A stretch of DNA of 64,000 nucleotides from positions 331,884 through 395,883 of the forward strand of contig JAENYS010000001.1 in NCBI GenBank assembly GCA_016841645.1. Reading direction: 5' to 3'. A program made the translations under genes and the position numbers. The notes under the pieces were generated by a model that was given only the letters and a program-made list of their open reading frames with translations, did not search any database and was not told the DNA's origin. The first letter of the stretch is position 1. Each line of letters begins with the position of its first letter. This DNA comes from Desulfoscipio geothermicus. GTDB lineage: Bacteria > Bacillota > Desulfotomaculia > Desulfotomaculales > Desulfallaceae. Positions 44,443 to 54,437 of the stretch are shown piece after piece.

Positions 44443-46524
44443 TTGGATAAGCAGTATGACATGCTTCGCCGGCTGTCCGGCATGTATGGGCTGCAAACCG
44501 CCTATCGAGAAGCCGGAGGGCAGCTCCGCCTGGTACCGGAACAAACGCTGCTGGCCGCGCTGCAAGCCCTGGGTGCACCTTTGGCAGGGCCGGCTGATGT
44601 ACCCGGCGCTCTTCGGCAAAGTCGTTTGGAGCAATGGCAGTGCTGCTGTGAGCCGGTGGTTGTTGCCCGAAAAGACCGTCCCGCCAATATCGAGCTGCGC
44701 CTGCCGGTGCGCTTAAGCAAAAGCCGGGCATATTGCCGGTTGGAGCTGGAGAACGGCGAGATACAAGAATGGACTTGTGATCTAGCCCTGCTTTCCCCGG
44801 TAAGAGAAGCTACGGTGGAAAGAGTCAATTATCAAGTCAAGCAGCTCTCCCTGCCCGGCAACTTACCCCTGGGTTATCACCGGTGCACTATAACCATGCC
44901 CGGCTTAACCTGCCGGGTAATGCTGATAGCTGCGCCACAACAAGCTTATTTGCCTCCTGGAGAAGCCAAGAAACGATTGTGGGGAGTTTTTATGCCTCTT
45001 TACGCGCTGCGCTCCGGGCACAGTTGGGCGGCCGGTGATATTGCCGATCTGGAACAATTACTGCACTGGACCTGGAGCTTGGGGGGCAGTATAGTGGGCA
45101 CATTGCCACTGCTGGCCGCTTTTTTAGATGAACCTTTCTCCCCCAGTCCATACTCCCCTGCCAGCCGTCTATTCTGGAACGAATTTTATCTTGACATAAC
45201 CGCAGTCCCTGAACTAAAGCTATGCACAGTGGCTCAAAGTTTACTGAATTCAGCATCCTTTCAACAAGATCTAGTCGCACTGCGCCAAGCTCCACTGGTG
45301 GATTACCGCCGGGGTATGGCAGCAAAACGCCGCATTCTGGAACTACTGGCGCAATATTGCACCCGGGTGCCGGCTAGAGAAGCCAAGCTGCAGAGCTGGG
45401 CGTCAGCAAACCCGGCGGCTCGAGATTACGCCCGTTTCCGGGCCACCATGGAGAAACAGCACACGGTTTGGCCACAGTGGTCCAACCGGATGCGTAATGG
45501 CGTGCTCAAACCAGGGGATTACGAACCAGCCAACGAGCACTATCATTTATATGTGCAGTGGCTGGCCCATGAACAATTACACGCGCTTGCGGCCGGTCAA
45601 GCCAAACGACGGGGTACGGGCTTGTATCTTGATTTGCCGCTGGGAGTACACCAAGCCGGATACGACGTGTGGCGTGAACAACAAGCCTTTGCCAGAGGTG
45701 CAGACTGCGGTGCGCCACCGGATCAACTGAATACTTTAGGGCAAAATTGGCAATTTCCGCCCTTGCACCCTGAAGGTATCAGGCAGCAGGGTTATCGTTA
45801 TTATATAGCCACCCTGCGCCACCACATGCAGCACGCCGGCATTCTGCGCATGGATCACATCATGGGCTTACACCGTCTGTTCTGGATTCCCAAGGGTTTT
45901 ACAGCCCGGGACGGAGTATACGTCAAATACCGGTCTGAAGAATTCTACGCTATACTGGCTTTGGAATCTCACCGCCACCGGACGCTTCTGGTGGGTGAGG
46001 ATCTGGGCACCGTACCGCCGGCCGTCCGGACCGCTATGAATAAGCATAAAATTTACCGAATGCATATAATGCCTTTTGAAACCGGCCGGATACCCCGCCG
46101 GGGTCCGCATCGCCCCCCGGCCCGGTCCCTGGCAGCACTGAACACCCATGATATGCCCCCCTTCGCGGCTTACTGGCAGCAAGAAGACCGGCGCAGCCGG
46201 CTGGGCCTGTCACATTTTTTATTTCGCCGGGGCTGGTTACCGGCGCCCACCGGCCATCCCCGCCAGGTTTTAAATGGTTGTTTAAAGCACCTTGCGGCAA
46301 GCCGTGCGCGGGTTATGCTGGTAGATTTAGAAGATCTATGGTTGGAAACGGCACCCCAGAATATCCCCGGCACAACCCAAGAATATCCCAACTGGCAACG
46401 CAAGGCCAACCGGGATATCGAGGAATTCACCGAAATACCCGGAATATTGAAAATTTTACAAGAAATCAACCTGCTTAGGAAACGAGAAAGATCCCCTGGC
46501 ATAACGCAAGTCATCCCGGAGTAA
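44443..46524 (+). CDS. malQ: 4-alpha-glucanotransferase (GH77, amylomaltase)
   Basis: A 693-residue GH77 enzyme transferring alpha-1,4-glucan segments. Substrate-site motifs are YLDLPLGVHQAGYDVW and GAPPDQLNTLGQNWQFPP. The nucleophile Asp is in ILRMDHIMGLHRLFW, the acid/base Glu in VGEDLGTVP, and the stabilising Asp in ALNTHDMPPF. The roughly 140-residue N-terminal extension is usual for the long MalQ form. The start is a TTG at 44443 behind GGGGGGG; an upstream in-frame TTG lacks a site. It is markedly more GC-rich than the decayed genes just upstream. It lies 84 bp before the GH57 gene, probably one operon for glycogen/maltodextrin use. Confidence 0.93.
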   Translation: MDKQYDMLRRLSGMYGLQTAYREAGGQLRLVPEQTLLAALQALGAPLAGPADVPGALRQSRLEQWQCCCEPVVVARKDRPANIELRLPVRLSKSRAYCRLELENGEIQEWTCDLALLSPVREATVERVNYQVKQLSLPGNLPLGYHRCTITMPGLTCRVMLIAAPQQAYLPPGEAKKRLWGVFMPLYALRSGHSWAAGDIADLEQLLHWTWSLGGSIVGTLPLLAAFLDEPFSPSPYSPASRLFWNEFYLDITAVPELKLCTVAQSLLNSASFQQDLVALRQAPLVDYRRGMAAKRRILELLAQYCTRVPAREAKLQSWASANPAARDYARFRATMEKQHTVWPQWSNRMRNGVLKPGDYEPANEHYHLYVQWLAHEQLHALAAGQAKRRGTGLYLDLPLGVHQAGYDVWREQQAFARGADCGAPPDQLNTLGQNWQFPPLHPEGIRQQGYRYYIATLRHHMQHAGILRMDHIMGLHRLFWIPKGFTARDGVYVKYRSEEFYAILALESHRHRTLLVGEDLGTVPPAVRTAMNKHKIYRMHIMPFETGRIPRRGPHRPPARSLAALNTHDMPPFAAYWQQEDRRSRLGLSHFLFRRGWLPAPTGHPRQVLNGCLKHLAASRARVMLVDLEDLWLETAPQNIPGTTQEYPNWQRKANRDIEEFTEIPGILKILQEINLLRKRERSPGITQVIPE

Positions 46525-46608
46525 ACTACTAGCATGCACAGCTACATTACAATACAGAGTGAAGATGTCAAAAGTCAAGGTCTGACCCCGTTATGAAAGG
46601 ATGTTTAA

Positions 46609-49041
46609 ATGGAGCGTTTTCTGTGTATTCACGGCCATTTTTACCAGCCACCTCGGGAAAACCCGTGGCTTGAATTCGTTGAGGTTCAGGATTCGGCTTA
46701 TCCTCATCACGATTGGAACGACCGGATCAATGCCGAATGCTATGCACCCAACACCGCGGCCCGTATTTTAAACGAAAAGAATATGATCAAGAAAATATTT
46801 AATAATTACTCCAGGATTAGCTTCAACTTCGGACCCACCTTAATGGACTGGCTGGAAACCAGCGACCCAGAAGTTTACCAGGAAATCATCAAAGCTGACC
46901 GGACCAGCCGCCATGTTTTTTCCGGACATGGCTCGGCTATTGCACAGGCCTACAACCATATAATCATGCCCCTGGCGAACAGTCGCGATAAATTTACCCA
47001 GGTGCGCTGGGGTATCGAAGATTTCCAACATCGCTTTGGGCGGAAACCCGAAGGCATGTGGCTGCCCGAGACCGCAGTGGATCTGGAAACACTGGATATA
47101 CTGGCACAAGAAGGTATAAAATTCACGATTTTATCACCTTACCAAGCTTTGCGGGTACGACCTATGGGGGGCAATTGGCAAGAGGTGGAGCCAATGGGTA
47201 TCGACCCCACTATGCCCTACCTGATGCGCCTGCCTGAAACAGGCCGCCAGATTAACATATTCTTTTACAACGGCCCTATTTCCCAGGCCGTAGCCTTTGA
47301 GAAACTGCTAACCAATGGTGAACAATTCGCACACCGGTTGCTGAGCGGCTTTTCCGATAAAAGCGACCGGCCTCAGCTGGTCCACATCGCCACCGACGGC
47401 GAAACCTATGGTCACCACCACCGGCATGGTGAAATGGCACTGGCTTATGCACTGGATTATATAGAGTCCAATAACCTGGCTCGTGTTACCAATTACGGCG
47501 AGTTCTTGGCCATGTATCCACCCATTCATGAAGTGGAAATCAAAGAGAATACCGCTTGGAGCTGCGCTCACGGTGTAGGCCGGTGGCAGGAGGACTGTGG
47601 CTGCCGCACCGGCATGAACCAGGGCTGGACACAAGCCTGGCGGGCCTCGCTGCGCCAGGCGCTGAACTGGCTTCGCAACACCATAACACCTGAATACGAA
47701 GAACACGCCGGCCGGCTATTTAAAGATCCCTGGGCCGCTCGTAATGATTATATCAGCGTAATTCTGGACCGTTCCCCGGAGAACAGAGAACTGTTCCTGG
47801 ATATCCACGCCAGCCATAAATTGGATGACGCGGAACATGTAACTGCGCTTAAACTACTGGAAATACAGCGTCATGCCATGCTGATGTTCACCAGTTGCGG
47901 CTGGTTTTTTGACGACATATCAGGGATTGAAACGATACAAGTACTTCAATACGCCCGGCGAGTAATCCAACTGGCCGATAATACTTTTAAAATCCAGCTC
48001 GAACCACAATTTCTGGAAATGCTGGCCCAAGCAAAAAGCAACGATCCCCAATACCGGAACGGTGCCCATATATATCATGAAAAAATAACACCGGCCATGG
48101 TAGATTTATCTAATGTAGGCGGCCACTACGCCATCTGTTCGTTGTTTGAAAAATTCGGTCGGTATGCCCGCATTTTTTGTTATGACATAGAAAGACTGGA
48201 TAACCACACCACAGAGGCGGGCTCCACTAAGCTAATTATAGGCAAAATACGGGTGACCTCTCAGGTTACCATGGATTCAGCCATCCTGTGCTACGGAGCG
48301 ATTTATTTCGCCCTGCATAATGTCAGCTGCAGCATTGAGGAATTTACCAACGAACAGCATTACCAAGAGTTACTGCAGAAAGCAACCGATTCCTTTAACA
48401 GGGCTGATTTTCATAAAGTAATCCAAATATTGGATCGATATTTTGAAAGAGGCTTATTTTTCTCATTGAAAGAGCTTTTTCGTGACCGGCGGCGTATGAT
48501 ATTAAGTAAAATAATGAATACCACGCTGGAAGAAATAGAAACCGAATATAAGCAAATCTATCACCACAATGCCACACTTATGCGGTTTTTGAAGGATTTA
48601 AGCATACCCCTGCCCCAAGCCATGATATGTGCCGCCGACTTGAATTTAAACGCGGAACTGCGCCATGCCTTTGCTGAGAAAGAACCGAATATTGAACAAA
48701 TCAACACCCTATTTGACGAGACTAAAATGCTGGACATTAAACTCGATGACATCAGCCTGGGCTATGTATTAAAAGCAAACCTTGAAAAAACAGCTCAAGA
48801 TCTATATTTAGACCCAATGAACCTGACCCTGCTGGGCAACCTGGATACTATGACCGGCCTTACCCATGTACTACCATTTGAGATGGAATTATGGAAGATA
48901 CAAAATATTTATTACCGAATACTGCGTGAATTTTATCCCTATCTGAAGCGGAAAGCAGAGCAAGGTGACAAAGACACTCTGGTCTGGGTGGAACTATTTA
49001 ATTCCCTGGGAGAAAAACTGCATATGCAAAAAAATAATTAA
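46609..49041 (+). CDS. GH57-family glycoside hydrolase with DUF3536
   Basis: An 810-residue protein. The N-terminal GH57 barrel (about 1-330) has CIHGHFYQPPREN, the GHGSAIAQAYNHIIMPL region, GMWLPETAVD with the catalytic Glu position, and HIATDGETYGHHHRHGE. The C-terminal DUF3536 region (about 340-800) is helical. The family is annotated as alpha-amylase/alpha-mannosidase-like; the real substrate is probably a storage or surface alpha-glucan. A GAAAGGATG site lies before the ATG. The malQ neighbour supports alpha-glucan metabolism. Confidence 0.9.
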   Translation: MERFLCIHGHFYQPPRENPWLEFVEVQDSAYPHHDWNDRINAECYAPNTAARILNEKNMIKKIFNNYSRISFNFGPTLMDWLETSDPEVYQEIIKADRTSRHVFSGHGSAIAQAYNHIIMPLANSRDKFTQVRWGIEDFQHRFGRKPEGMWLPETAVDLETLDILAQEGIKFTILSPYQALRVRPMGGNWQEVEPMGIDPTMPYLMRLPETGRQINIFFYNGPISQAVAFEKLLTNGEQFAHRLLSGFSDKSDRPQLVHIATDGETYGHHHRHGEMALAYALDYIESNNLARVTNYGEFLAMYPPIHEVEIKENTAWSCAHGVGRWQEDCGCRTGMNQGWTQAWRASLRQALNWLRNTITPEYEEHAGRLFKDPWAARNDYISVILDRSPENRELFLDIHASHKLDDAEHVTALKLLEIQRHAMLMFTSCGWFFDDISGIETIQVLQYARRVIQLADNTFKIQLEPQFLEMLAQAKSNDPQYRNGAHIYHEKITPAMVDLSNVGGHYAICSLFEKFGRYARIFCYDIERLDNHTTEAGSTKLIIGKIRVTSQVTMDSAILCYGAIYFALHNVSCSIEEFTNEQHYQELLQKATDSFNRADFHKVIQILDRYFERGLFFSLKELFRDRRRMILSKIMNTTLEEIETEYKQIYHHNATLMRFLKDLSIPLPQAMICAADLNLNAELRHAFAEKEPNIEQINTLFDETKMLDIKLDDISLGYVLKANLEKTAQDLYLDPMNLTLLGNLDTMTGLTHVLPFEMELWKIQNIYYRILREFYPYLKRKAEQGDKDTLVWVELFNSLGEKLHMQKNN

Positions 49042-49050
49042 CTTAAAAAA

Positions 49051-49082
49051 ACATCCCGGCAGCTGCCGGGTGTTGTTTTTCT
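49051..49082 (+). terminator. Terminator of the malQ-GH57 operon
   Basis: Palindrome CCCGGCAGCTGCCGGG flanked by ACAT/TGTTG pairs and followed by TTTTTCT. Confidence 0.8.
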
Positions 49083-49144
49083 ATAGGCTAAGATCCTTTA
49101 TTGTTAAACAGAGTCCGGAACGGCTCAGTTACCGGTCCGGCGGG

Positions 49145-49495
49145 CTACTCTTCAATATCCAGCCCAGATATGGTTACATTAACGGCATTGACTTTTAAAT
49201 CCGTCATGGCTTCGATCTTCTCCTGAATCTTGTGCTGTACGTTTTGTGCTGCGTCCCAAAGCGACAGCCCGTATTTCACCGCAATAGCTAAATCAATGGT
49301 CAAATTCTTTCCATCCACCGTTATTTTATTAATATGGGAATCGCTTTTGCGGCTAAGTAGATTACTTGCGGTACGGCTTTCTATACCTGCAACGCCCTCA
49401 ACCTCAGACATAGCCATACCAACCATTGTTTTAATCACATCATCATTATACCTTATAGCACCCAGTGTGCCTTGTCCGGAAGAATCCGTTTTCAT
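49145..49495 (-). CDS. Asp23/Gls24 family envelope stress protein
   Basis: A 116-residue Asp23-domain protein. The core block is GAIRYNDDVIKTMVGMAMSE, then VEGVAGIESR, TIDLAIAVKYGLSLW and NAVNVTISGLDI. In Staphylococcus Asp23 is membrane-associated through AmaP and supports cell-wall homeostasis. Here no AmaP or DUF2273 partner is adjacent. A GAGGTTTTT site lies before the ATG. It is monocistronic and convergent with the GH57 gene. Confidence 0.93.
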   Translation of the reverse strand: MKTDSSGQGTLGAIRYNDDVIKTMVGMAMSEVEGVAGIESRTASNLLSRKSDSHINKITVDGKNLTIDLAIAVKYGLSLWDAAQNVQHKIQEKIEAMTDLKVNAVNVTISGLDIEE

Positions 49496-49694
49496 AAAAA
49501 ACCTCCTCGTTTATCGACTTATTACTTTATTTTACCATAATAAGACTTTATGTAAAGGTCACAGGGTAACTGCTAACCATTTTTTGGAAAAATATAAGAT
49601 TACTTTTTAAAAGTTCTGGATTTTCCAACTATAATAGTTTATAATATATAAGTGCCCATAATGATTCCTTCAGGTAGGAGTTGAGGTGTAAAAC

Positions 49695-49874
49695 ATGCTG
49701 TGTAAAGATTGTCTGCATTTCAAGCAGTGGAAAAAAATTGAAGCTTGCGTATGTAAAAAGACCCAACAACCGGTAGAAGTAAATAAACGGCTGTGTGATA
49801 ATTTTATTAGCAAGTCAGGGATGACCGATGAATGGGGGGAATCCACCAACGGCAGGAACAATTGCTGTGATTAA
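49695..49874 (+). CDS. Small cysteine-rich hypothetical protein (59 aa)
   Basis: ATG follows GAGGTGTAAAAC, a good ribosome site with 7-nt spacing. The product begins MLCKDCLHFKQWKKIEACVC and ends NGRNNCCD, with seven cysteines including CxxC and CxC spacings that could bind a metal. A strong terminator follows 17 bp after the stop, so it is a complete transcription unit. No family recognised. A short antisense frame over the same stretch has no such signals. Confidence 0.7.
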   Translation: MLCKDCLHFKQWKKIEACVCKKTQQPVEVNKRLCDNFISKSGMTDEWGESTNGRNNCCD

Positions 49875-49891
49875 AACTTTTTGATTATGTT

Positions 49892-49916
49892 ACCCGGAAA
49901 TACCGGGTTTTTTTAT
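49892..49916 (+). terminator. Terminator of the small Cys-rich gene
   Basis: ACCCGG/CCGGGT with an AAATA loop and T7. Confidence 0.8.
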
Positions 49917-49930
49917 TTTTATTTAATTTT

Positions 49931-49958
49931 GAAGCTGCCCGCAATTGCGGACAGCTTC
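49931..49958. terminator. Palindrome downstream of clpB
   Basis: GAAGCTG-CCGCAATTGCGG-CAGCTTC, near-perfect 28-nt palindrome, 40 bp past the clpB stop. There is no T-run on the minus strand, so it is terminator-like only. Confidence 0.45.
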
Positions 49959-49998
49959 CTTGCATTAATATTATATATAATCTACGAATACTAATTTA

Positions 49999-52596
49999 TC
50001 AACACAATCTTAACAAGCATAACTTGCCGTCTTCCACCCGCAGGGTAACAGTTTGCTGAGGTTTCACTTCCCCCTTGATGATCATCCGGGAAAGAGCGGT
50101 TTCCACTGACTGCTGAATAACCCGCTTTAGCGGGCGAGCACCATAAACCGGTTTGTAGCCTTGATTGGCCAGGTAATTTAAGGCACTTTCCTCCCAGGCC
50201 AGCTTGATACCTGTACCGGCGTAAATGCGCCCGGCCAAGTTTTCCAAGAGCAAGCCCGCAATTTGCCGCACCTGGGCATGATTCAGGGCGTGGAACACTA
50301 CTGTTTCATCCACCCGGTTTAAAAACTCGGGACGGAAGTGCTGCCGCAGGATGCCCAGCACGGCTTCCTTCATCTGATCATAATCACTGCCCCGCTCCTG
50401 CTGGGCCAGTATTTCGTGACTGCCCAAGTTGGAGGTCATAATAACCACGGTGTTCTGGAAGTTAACGGTACGCCCCTGCCCGTCAGTGAGCCGGCCGTCA
50501 TCCAACAGCTGCAAAAGCACGTTGAATACATCCGGATGGGCCTTCTCAATTTCATCCAGCAATAATACCGAGTAAGGTTTGCGCCGCACCGCTTCGGTGA
50601 GCTGGCCACCTTCCTCGTAACCCACATAACCCGGGGGCGCGCCAATGAGCCGGGCTACGGTATGCTTCTCCATATATTCCGACATATCCAGCCGGGTCAT
50701 ATTGCGCTCATCGTCAAACAGGGCCTGAGCCAGCGCCCGGGCCAACTCGGTTTTACCGACACCGGTAGGACCCAGGAAAATGAAACTGCCGATCGGCCGA
50801 TGAGGGTCTTTAATCCCGGCCCGGGCACGTAATACGGCATCGGCCACTGCCCGCACCGCCTCTTCCTGGCCAACAACTCGCTTATGCAGTTCTTCATCTA
50901 AGTGAATTAGTTTTTCCCTTTCACCTTCCATTAATTTAGTTACCGGTATACCTGTCCAACGGCTAACCACCCGGGCGATATCCTCTTCATCCACTTCTTC
51001 TTTGAGCAGCATACCATGCTTTTGCTTGCCGGAAAGATGCTCCTCCTCGCTTTTCAAGCGGCGCTCCAGTTCATTCAACCGGCCGTACTTCAGCTCGGCC
51101 AGGCGATTTAAATCATATTCACGCTCCGCCCGCTCAATTTCCTGGCGGGTTTCTTCAATTTCCTTTTTCAGATGGCGCAACCGGGAGATGGCCTGTTTTT
51201 CCACTTGCCACTGGGCCTGCATGGCACTGGACTCTTCCCGCAACTCGGCCAGCTCAGCCTTGATTTTTTTTAATCGCTCGGCCGAAGCCGGATCGGTTTC
51301 CTTGTTAAGCGCGGCATCTTCAATTTCCAGCTGCATAATCCGCCTGGTGATTTCATCCAGCTCAGCCGGCATGCTGTCAATCTCGGTGCGCAGCCGGGCC
51401 CCCGCTTCATCCATCAGATCAATGGCCTTATCCGGCAAAAACCGGTCTGATATATAGCGGTCCGACAAAGTTGCCGCCGCCACCAGCGCGCTATCTTGAA
51501 TACGCACCCCGTGGTGTACTTCATAGCGTTCCTTAAGACCCCGCAAAATGGAAATGGTATCCTCCACCGAAGGAGGCTGTACCTGCACGGGTTGGAACCG
51601 TCTTTCCAGCGCGGCATCCTTCTCCACGTTTTTGCGATATTCGTCCAGGGTAGTAGCACCAATAGTACGCAGCTCACCACGAGCCAGCATGGGTTTTAAT
51701 AAATTGCTCGCATCCATTGCTCCTTCGGCTTTACCTGCCCCCACCACGGTATGCAGTTCGTCAATGAACAAAATGATCTGCCCCTGGGACTGCTGCACTT
51801 CCTTGAGCACTGCCTTCAGCCGTTCCTCGAACTCGCCCCGGTACTTGGCCCCGGCTACCAGCGCACCCATATCCAGCCCGATAATGCGCTTATCTTTCAA
51901 GCCTTCGGGAACGTCACCGGCCACAATGCGCCGGGCCAGGCCTTCCACAATGGCGGTCTTGCCCACCCCGGGCTCCCCGATAAGCACTGGATTGTTTTTG
52001 GTGCGCCGTGAAAGTATTTCCATTACCCGCCGGATTTCATTATCCCTGCCAATCACCGGGTCCAGCTTGCCCTCGGCGGCCAGTTTAGTCATGTCACGAC
52101 CGTAACGTTCCAACGACTCGTAAGTCTCCTCGGGGTTTTCACTGGTTACCCGCTGGTTGCCCCGCACCGCTCGCAGTGAATTGAGCAGCACATCGCGGGT
52201 TAAACCGCTCCGCCGCAGCACTTCGCGGGTATCCGGCTCGGCTTCCTCCAACAGCGCCAGTAGTAAGTGCTCCACGCTGATATAGTCATCCTTCATATCC
52301 CGGGCTTCCTTTTCAGCCCGGGCCAGCACCCGGGCCAACCCGCTGCTTAAATACAGGGAGCTTTCATAACCCGTTACTGCTGGTATTTTTTTTAATAAAG
52401 CATCCACCTGGCCGGTCAGGTTGACCGGGCTGGCTCCGGCGTGCTCCAAAAAGCGGGAAGCCAGCCCGTCCTCCTGGGCCAGCAGCGCCGCCAGCAGGTG
52501 CTGGGCGGTCACCTCCTGGTGATGCCTGGAGGCGGCCAGTTGCTGGGCGACCGCCACAGCTTCCCGTGATTTTTGCGTATAACGATTGATATCCAT
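49999..52596 (-). CDS. clpB: ATP-dependent disaggregase ClpB
   Basis: An 865-residue Hsp100 disaggregase. It has an N-terminal substrate domain ([14 protein letters not shown]), AAA-1 with Walker [14 protein letters not shown] and Walker [10 protein letters not shown], the coiled-coil M domain (about 410-530) and AAA-2 with [14 protein letters not shown] and [14 protein letters not shown]. The true start is the ATG at 52596, 8 nt after AAGGTGG. The frame stays open 50 codons upstream, but that stretch is the tail of a dead hspR gene. ClpB needs DnaK; the local dnaK is destroyed, so it must rely on another copy. Confidence 0.95.
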   Translation of the reverse strand: MDINRYTQKSREAVAVAQQLAASRHHQEVTAQHLLAALLAQEDGLASRFLEHAGASPVNLTGQVDALLKKIPAVTGYESSLYLSSGLARVLARAEKEARDMKDDYISVEHLLLALLEEAEPDTREVLRRSGLTRDVLLNSLRAVRGNQRVTSENPEETYESLERYGRDMTKLAAEGKLDPVIGRDNEIRRVMEILSRRTKNNPVLIGEPGVGKTAIVEGLARRIVAGDVPEGLKDKRIIGLDMGALVAGAKYRGEFEERLKAVLKEVQQSQGQIILFIDELHTVVGAGKAEGAMDASNLLKPMLARGELRTIGATTLDEYRKNVEKDAALERRFQPVQVQPPSVEDTISILRGLKERYEVHHGVRIQDSALVAAATLSDRYISDRFLPDKAIDLMDEAGARLRTEIDSMPAELDEITRRIMQLEIEDAALNKETDPASAERLKKIKAELAELREESSAMQAQWQVEKQAISRLRHLKKEIEETRQEIERAEREYDLNRLAELKYGRLNELERRLKSEEEHLSGKQKHGMLLKEEVDEEDIARVVSRWTGIPVTKLMEGEREKLIHLDEELHKRVVGQEEAVRAVADAVLRARAGIKDPHRPIGSFIFLGPTGVGKTELARALAQALFDDERNMTRLDMSEYMEKHTVARLIGAPPGYVGYEEGGQLTEAVRRKPYSVLLLDEIEKAHPDVFNVLLQLLDDGRLTDGQGRTVNFQNTVVIMTSNLGSHEILAQQERGSDYDQMKEAVLGILRQHFRPEFLNRVDETVVFHALNHAQVRQIAGLLLENLAGRIYAGTGIKLAWEESALNYLANQGYKPVYGARPLKRVIQQSVETALSRMIIKGEVKPQQTVTLRVEDGKLCLLRLC

Positions 52597-52875
52597 AGAT
52601 ATTCCACCTTCTGTCGTTCTATAGCTATTTTTTAATTGCTCTATTTCATCCTCTAATTGTTCGATGCGTTCCAGTAAATCCATGATAATGACTGCTCCGG
52701 AAAAGTTAACACCAAGAGTTTGTCGTAAACGCATAATTCTATGCAATCACGAGGCTTGCTGCACAGGTATGCGACTATGCCGGACTTCAATAACACCAAA
52801 TTATGCCAACTACCGGATCATATCGGGATGTATGCCCAGGCTGGACAACTTCACCCAAGCACCTTCATCGCTCGC
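52597..52875 (-). pseudogene. hspR: hspR (MerR-type heat shock repressor) inactivated by three nonsense codons
   Basis: One continuous frame reads LSSLGIHPDMIR, stop TAG (52810-52812), LA, stop TAA (52801-52803), FGVIEVRHSR, stop TGA (52747-52749), then [20 protein letters not shown] and [18 protein letters not shown]. The first part is the HspR HTH helix, the last the HspR C-terminal coiled coil. There is no frameshift, only three stops. The normal stop before clpB is also absent, so the frame runs into clpB. Its place between dnaJ and clpB is the usual hspR position. Confidence 0.85.
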
Positions 52876-52920
52876 GGGCAGAGTATGTCTTTATATCTGC
52901 AGGTAAAATTGCCGCACTGC

Positions 52921-53916
52921 TTATACCCCTTTCCTTAACTCAGCCAGCTGCCTGTAAAGATGTTCTTCTTCTGCCGACAGATGCTCAGGTATATCGATTT
53001 TAATGCGCACATATTCATCCCCCCGGCCGTTCCGGTCCGGCAGCCCCTTGCCTCGCAACCTCAAGCGCTTGCCGGACCTAATGCCGGGGGGCACTTTCAT
53101 CAATACCGGGCTATCCAAGGTAGGCACCGAAATCCTGTCGCCAAACACAGCCTGCTCAGGACGCAGGGTTATTTCAGTCTCCAGATCGTTGTCTTGCACT
53201 TTAAACAAGGGGTGCGGCAGCAGGCGCACTTTCAGATACAAATCGCCCCGAACGCCCCCGGCCAAACCGTCACCGCCCTGTCCTTTTAACCTGATGCGGC
53301 TGCCCTGGTGCACTCCCGGGGGAATCTTCACCGTAAGAGTTTTGCTGCCCATAATCTCTCCGATTCCACCACAGCGATAACAAAAAGCATTGTCGGTTTG
53401 GCCTGAACCTGCGCAGGCCGGGCATACTTCCCGGTTGGCCAGCTGCAGCACTTTATCGCCACCCCGGTAGGCTTCCTCCAAGGTCAGCTCCAGCTCGGCT
53501 TCAATATCACGGCCGCGTGCCGAGCCGCGGCGCACCCCGCGCCCGGTTCCGCCAAAGCCACCGGGTGCGGCACCGCCAAACAGCATTTCAAAGAAATCAC
53601 TAAAACCCCCGGCGTCACCGTTCATATTAGTATAAAAATGGAACCCATCCATATCGGGTGGTGGCCGGAAATCCTGCCCTGACTGCCAATTAGCCCCCAA
53701 CTGGTCGTATTTGGCTCTCTTTTCATCATCCTTCAACACTTCATAGGCTTCATTGATTTGTTTAATTTTCTCTTCAGCTTCTTCTTTTGCTTTACCCGTG
53801 TGCAAATCCGGGTGCCATTTCCGGGCCAGCTTGCGGTAAGCCGTCTTTATCTCTTTTTCCGTGGCATCACGGCTAACCCCGAGTGTTTTATAATAATCTT
53901 GAAAGGTTACTCCCAT
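52921..53916 (-). CDS. dnaJ: DnaJ-type co-chaperone
   Basis: A 331-residue J-domain protein. The J domain (about 6-70) has the HPD motif in KWHPDL. A Gly/Phe-rich linker (FGGAAPGGFGGTGRG) follows. A reduced zinc region has only two CxxC pairs (CPACAGSG, CYRCGGIG) instead of four, then two C-terminal substrate domains (VKIPPGVHQGSRIRLKGQGG, KVPPGIRSGKRLRLRGKGLP). It appears intact, although dnaK upstream and hspR downstream are broken. The ATG at 53916 lies 7 nt after AGGTGAG; an in-frame GTG at 53937 is less likely. Confidence 0.9.
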   Translation of the reverse strand: MGVTFQDYYKTLGVSRDATEKEIKTAYRKLARKWHPDLHTGKAKEEAEEKIKQINEAYEVLKDDEKRAKYDQLGANWQSGQDFRPPPDMDGFHFYTNMNGDAGGFSDFFEMLFGGAAPGGFGGTGRGVRRGSARGRDIEAELELTLEEAYRGGDKVLQLANREVCPACAGSGQTDNAFCYRCGGIGEIMGSKTLTVKIPPGVHQGSRIRLKGQGGDGLAGGVRGDLYLKVRLLPHPLFKVQDNDLETEITLRPEQAVFGDRISVPTLDSPVLMKVPPGIRSGKRLRLRGKGLPDRNGRGDEYVRIKIDIPEHLSAEEEHLYRQLAELRKGV

Positions 53917-53980
53917 TCTTTTACTCACCTGCCTCACCGGGTAGTTTATTGTTTATTTATTCTATGCATTGGGATGTTCC

Positions 53981-54091
53981 TCATAATCGTGGGCGCGACG
54001 GCGCAAGGCAGCGTACTGGCCGGGGAAGTAAAAGATTAAAAGCCACCACCGAGTTAGTGGTACCAAGATCGATACCTACAGTCTTTTCCAT
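53981..54091 (-). pseudogene. dnaK: dnaK reduced to its first 18 codons
   Basis: AAGGAGG followed by ATG and the exact DnaK N-terminus MEKTVGIDLGTTNSVVAF, then unrelated residues and a stop after 36 codons. The remaining 590 or so codons are deleted and no grpE is present. The retained ribosome site and start show a fairly recent internal deletion that joined the dnaK start to DNA just upstream of dnaJ. Confidence 0.88.
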
Positions 54092-54222
54092 TTACAAAAC
54101 CTCCTTTAAAATTGTTCCGGGTGTCTTCCCGGTCATTGTCATTTGTTAATAATGTTATTATTATCGGAATTATGTTGGATATAACTACCTCACTCGTTTA
54201 CTATACTTGCCGGTCGCATAAT

Positions 54223-54239
54223 TTGACATTGACTTTGAC
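54223..54239 (+). repeat. Three TTGAC units at 6-bp spacing
   Basis: TTGAC at 54223, 54229 and 54235. It may contain the -35 of a promoter for the universal stress gene (TTGACT, 16 bp, TAATAA) or GTCAA boxes for a heat-shock-type regulator read on the minus strand. The remainder of 54092-54437 is AT-rich without a gene. Confidence 0.45.
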
Positions 54240-54437
54240 TTTTCCTGACCTTATCTTAATAAAAATTTACCATCCTGTCAATATCCAATAATATTAAATT
54301 TGTCGCTTTTTTTTAAATATTTTATTAATTCCGTTCCCAATTCTATTACTAATCTCTTGTGCATTTAATCTCCTTAAAATATAATAAATTGAAGGAGACA
54401 ATGTTATTGCTTTGGCATTCGGGAAGGGGGATTTAAA

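Noticed and set aside
51548..52105. 185-codon plus-strand frame inside clpB
   Set aside because: Antisense to highly conserved AAA-1 sequence; serine/proline-rich shadow composition.
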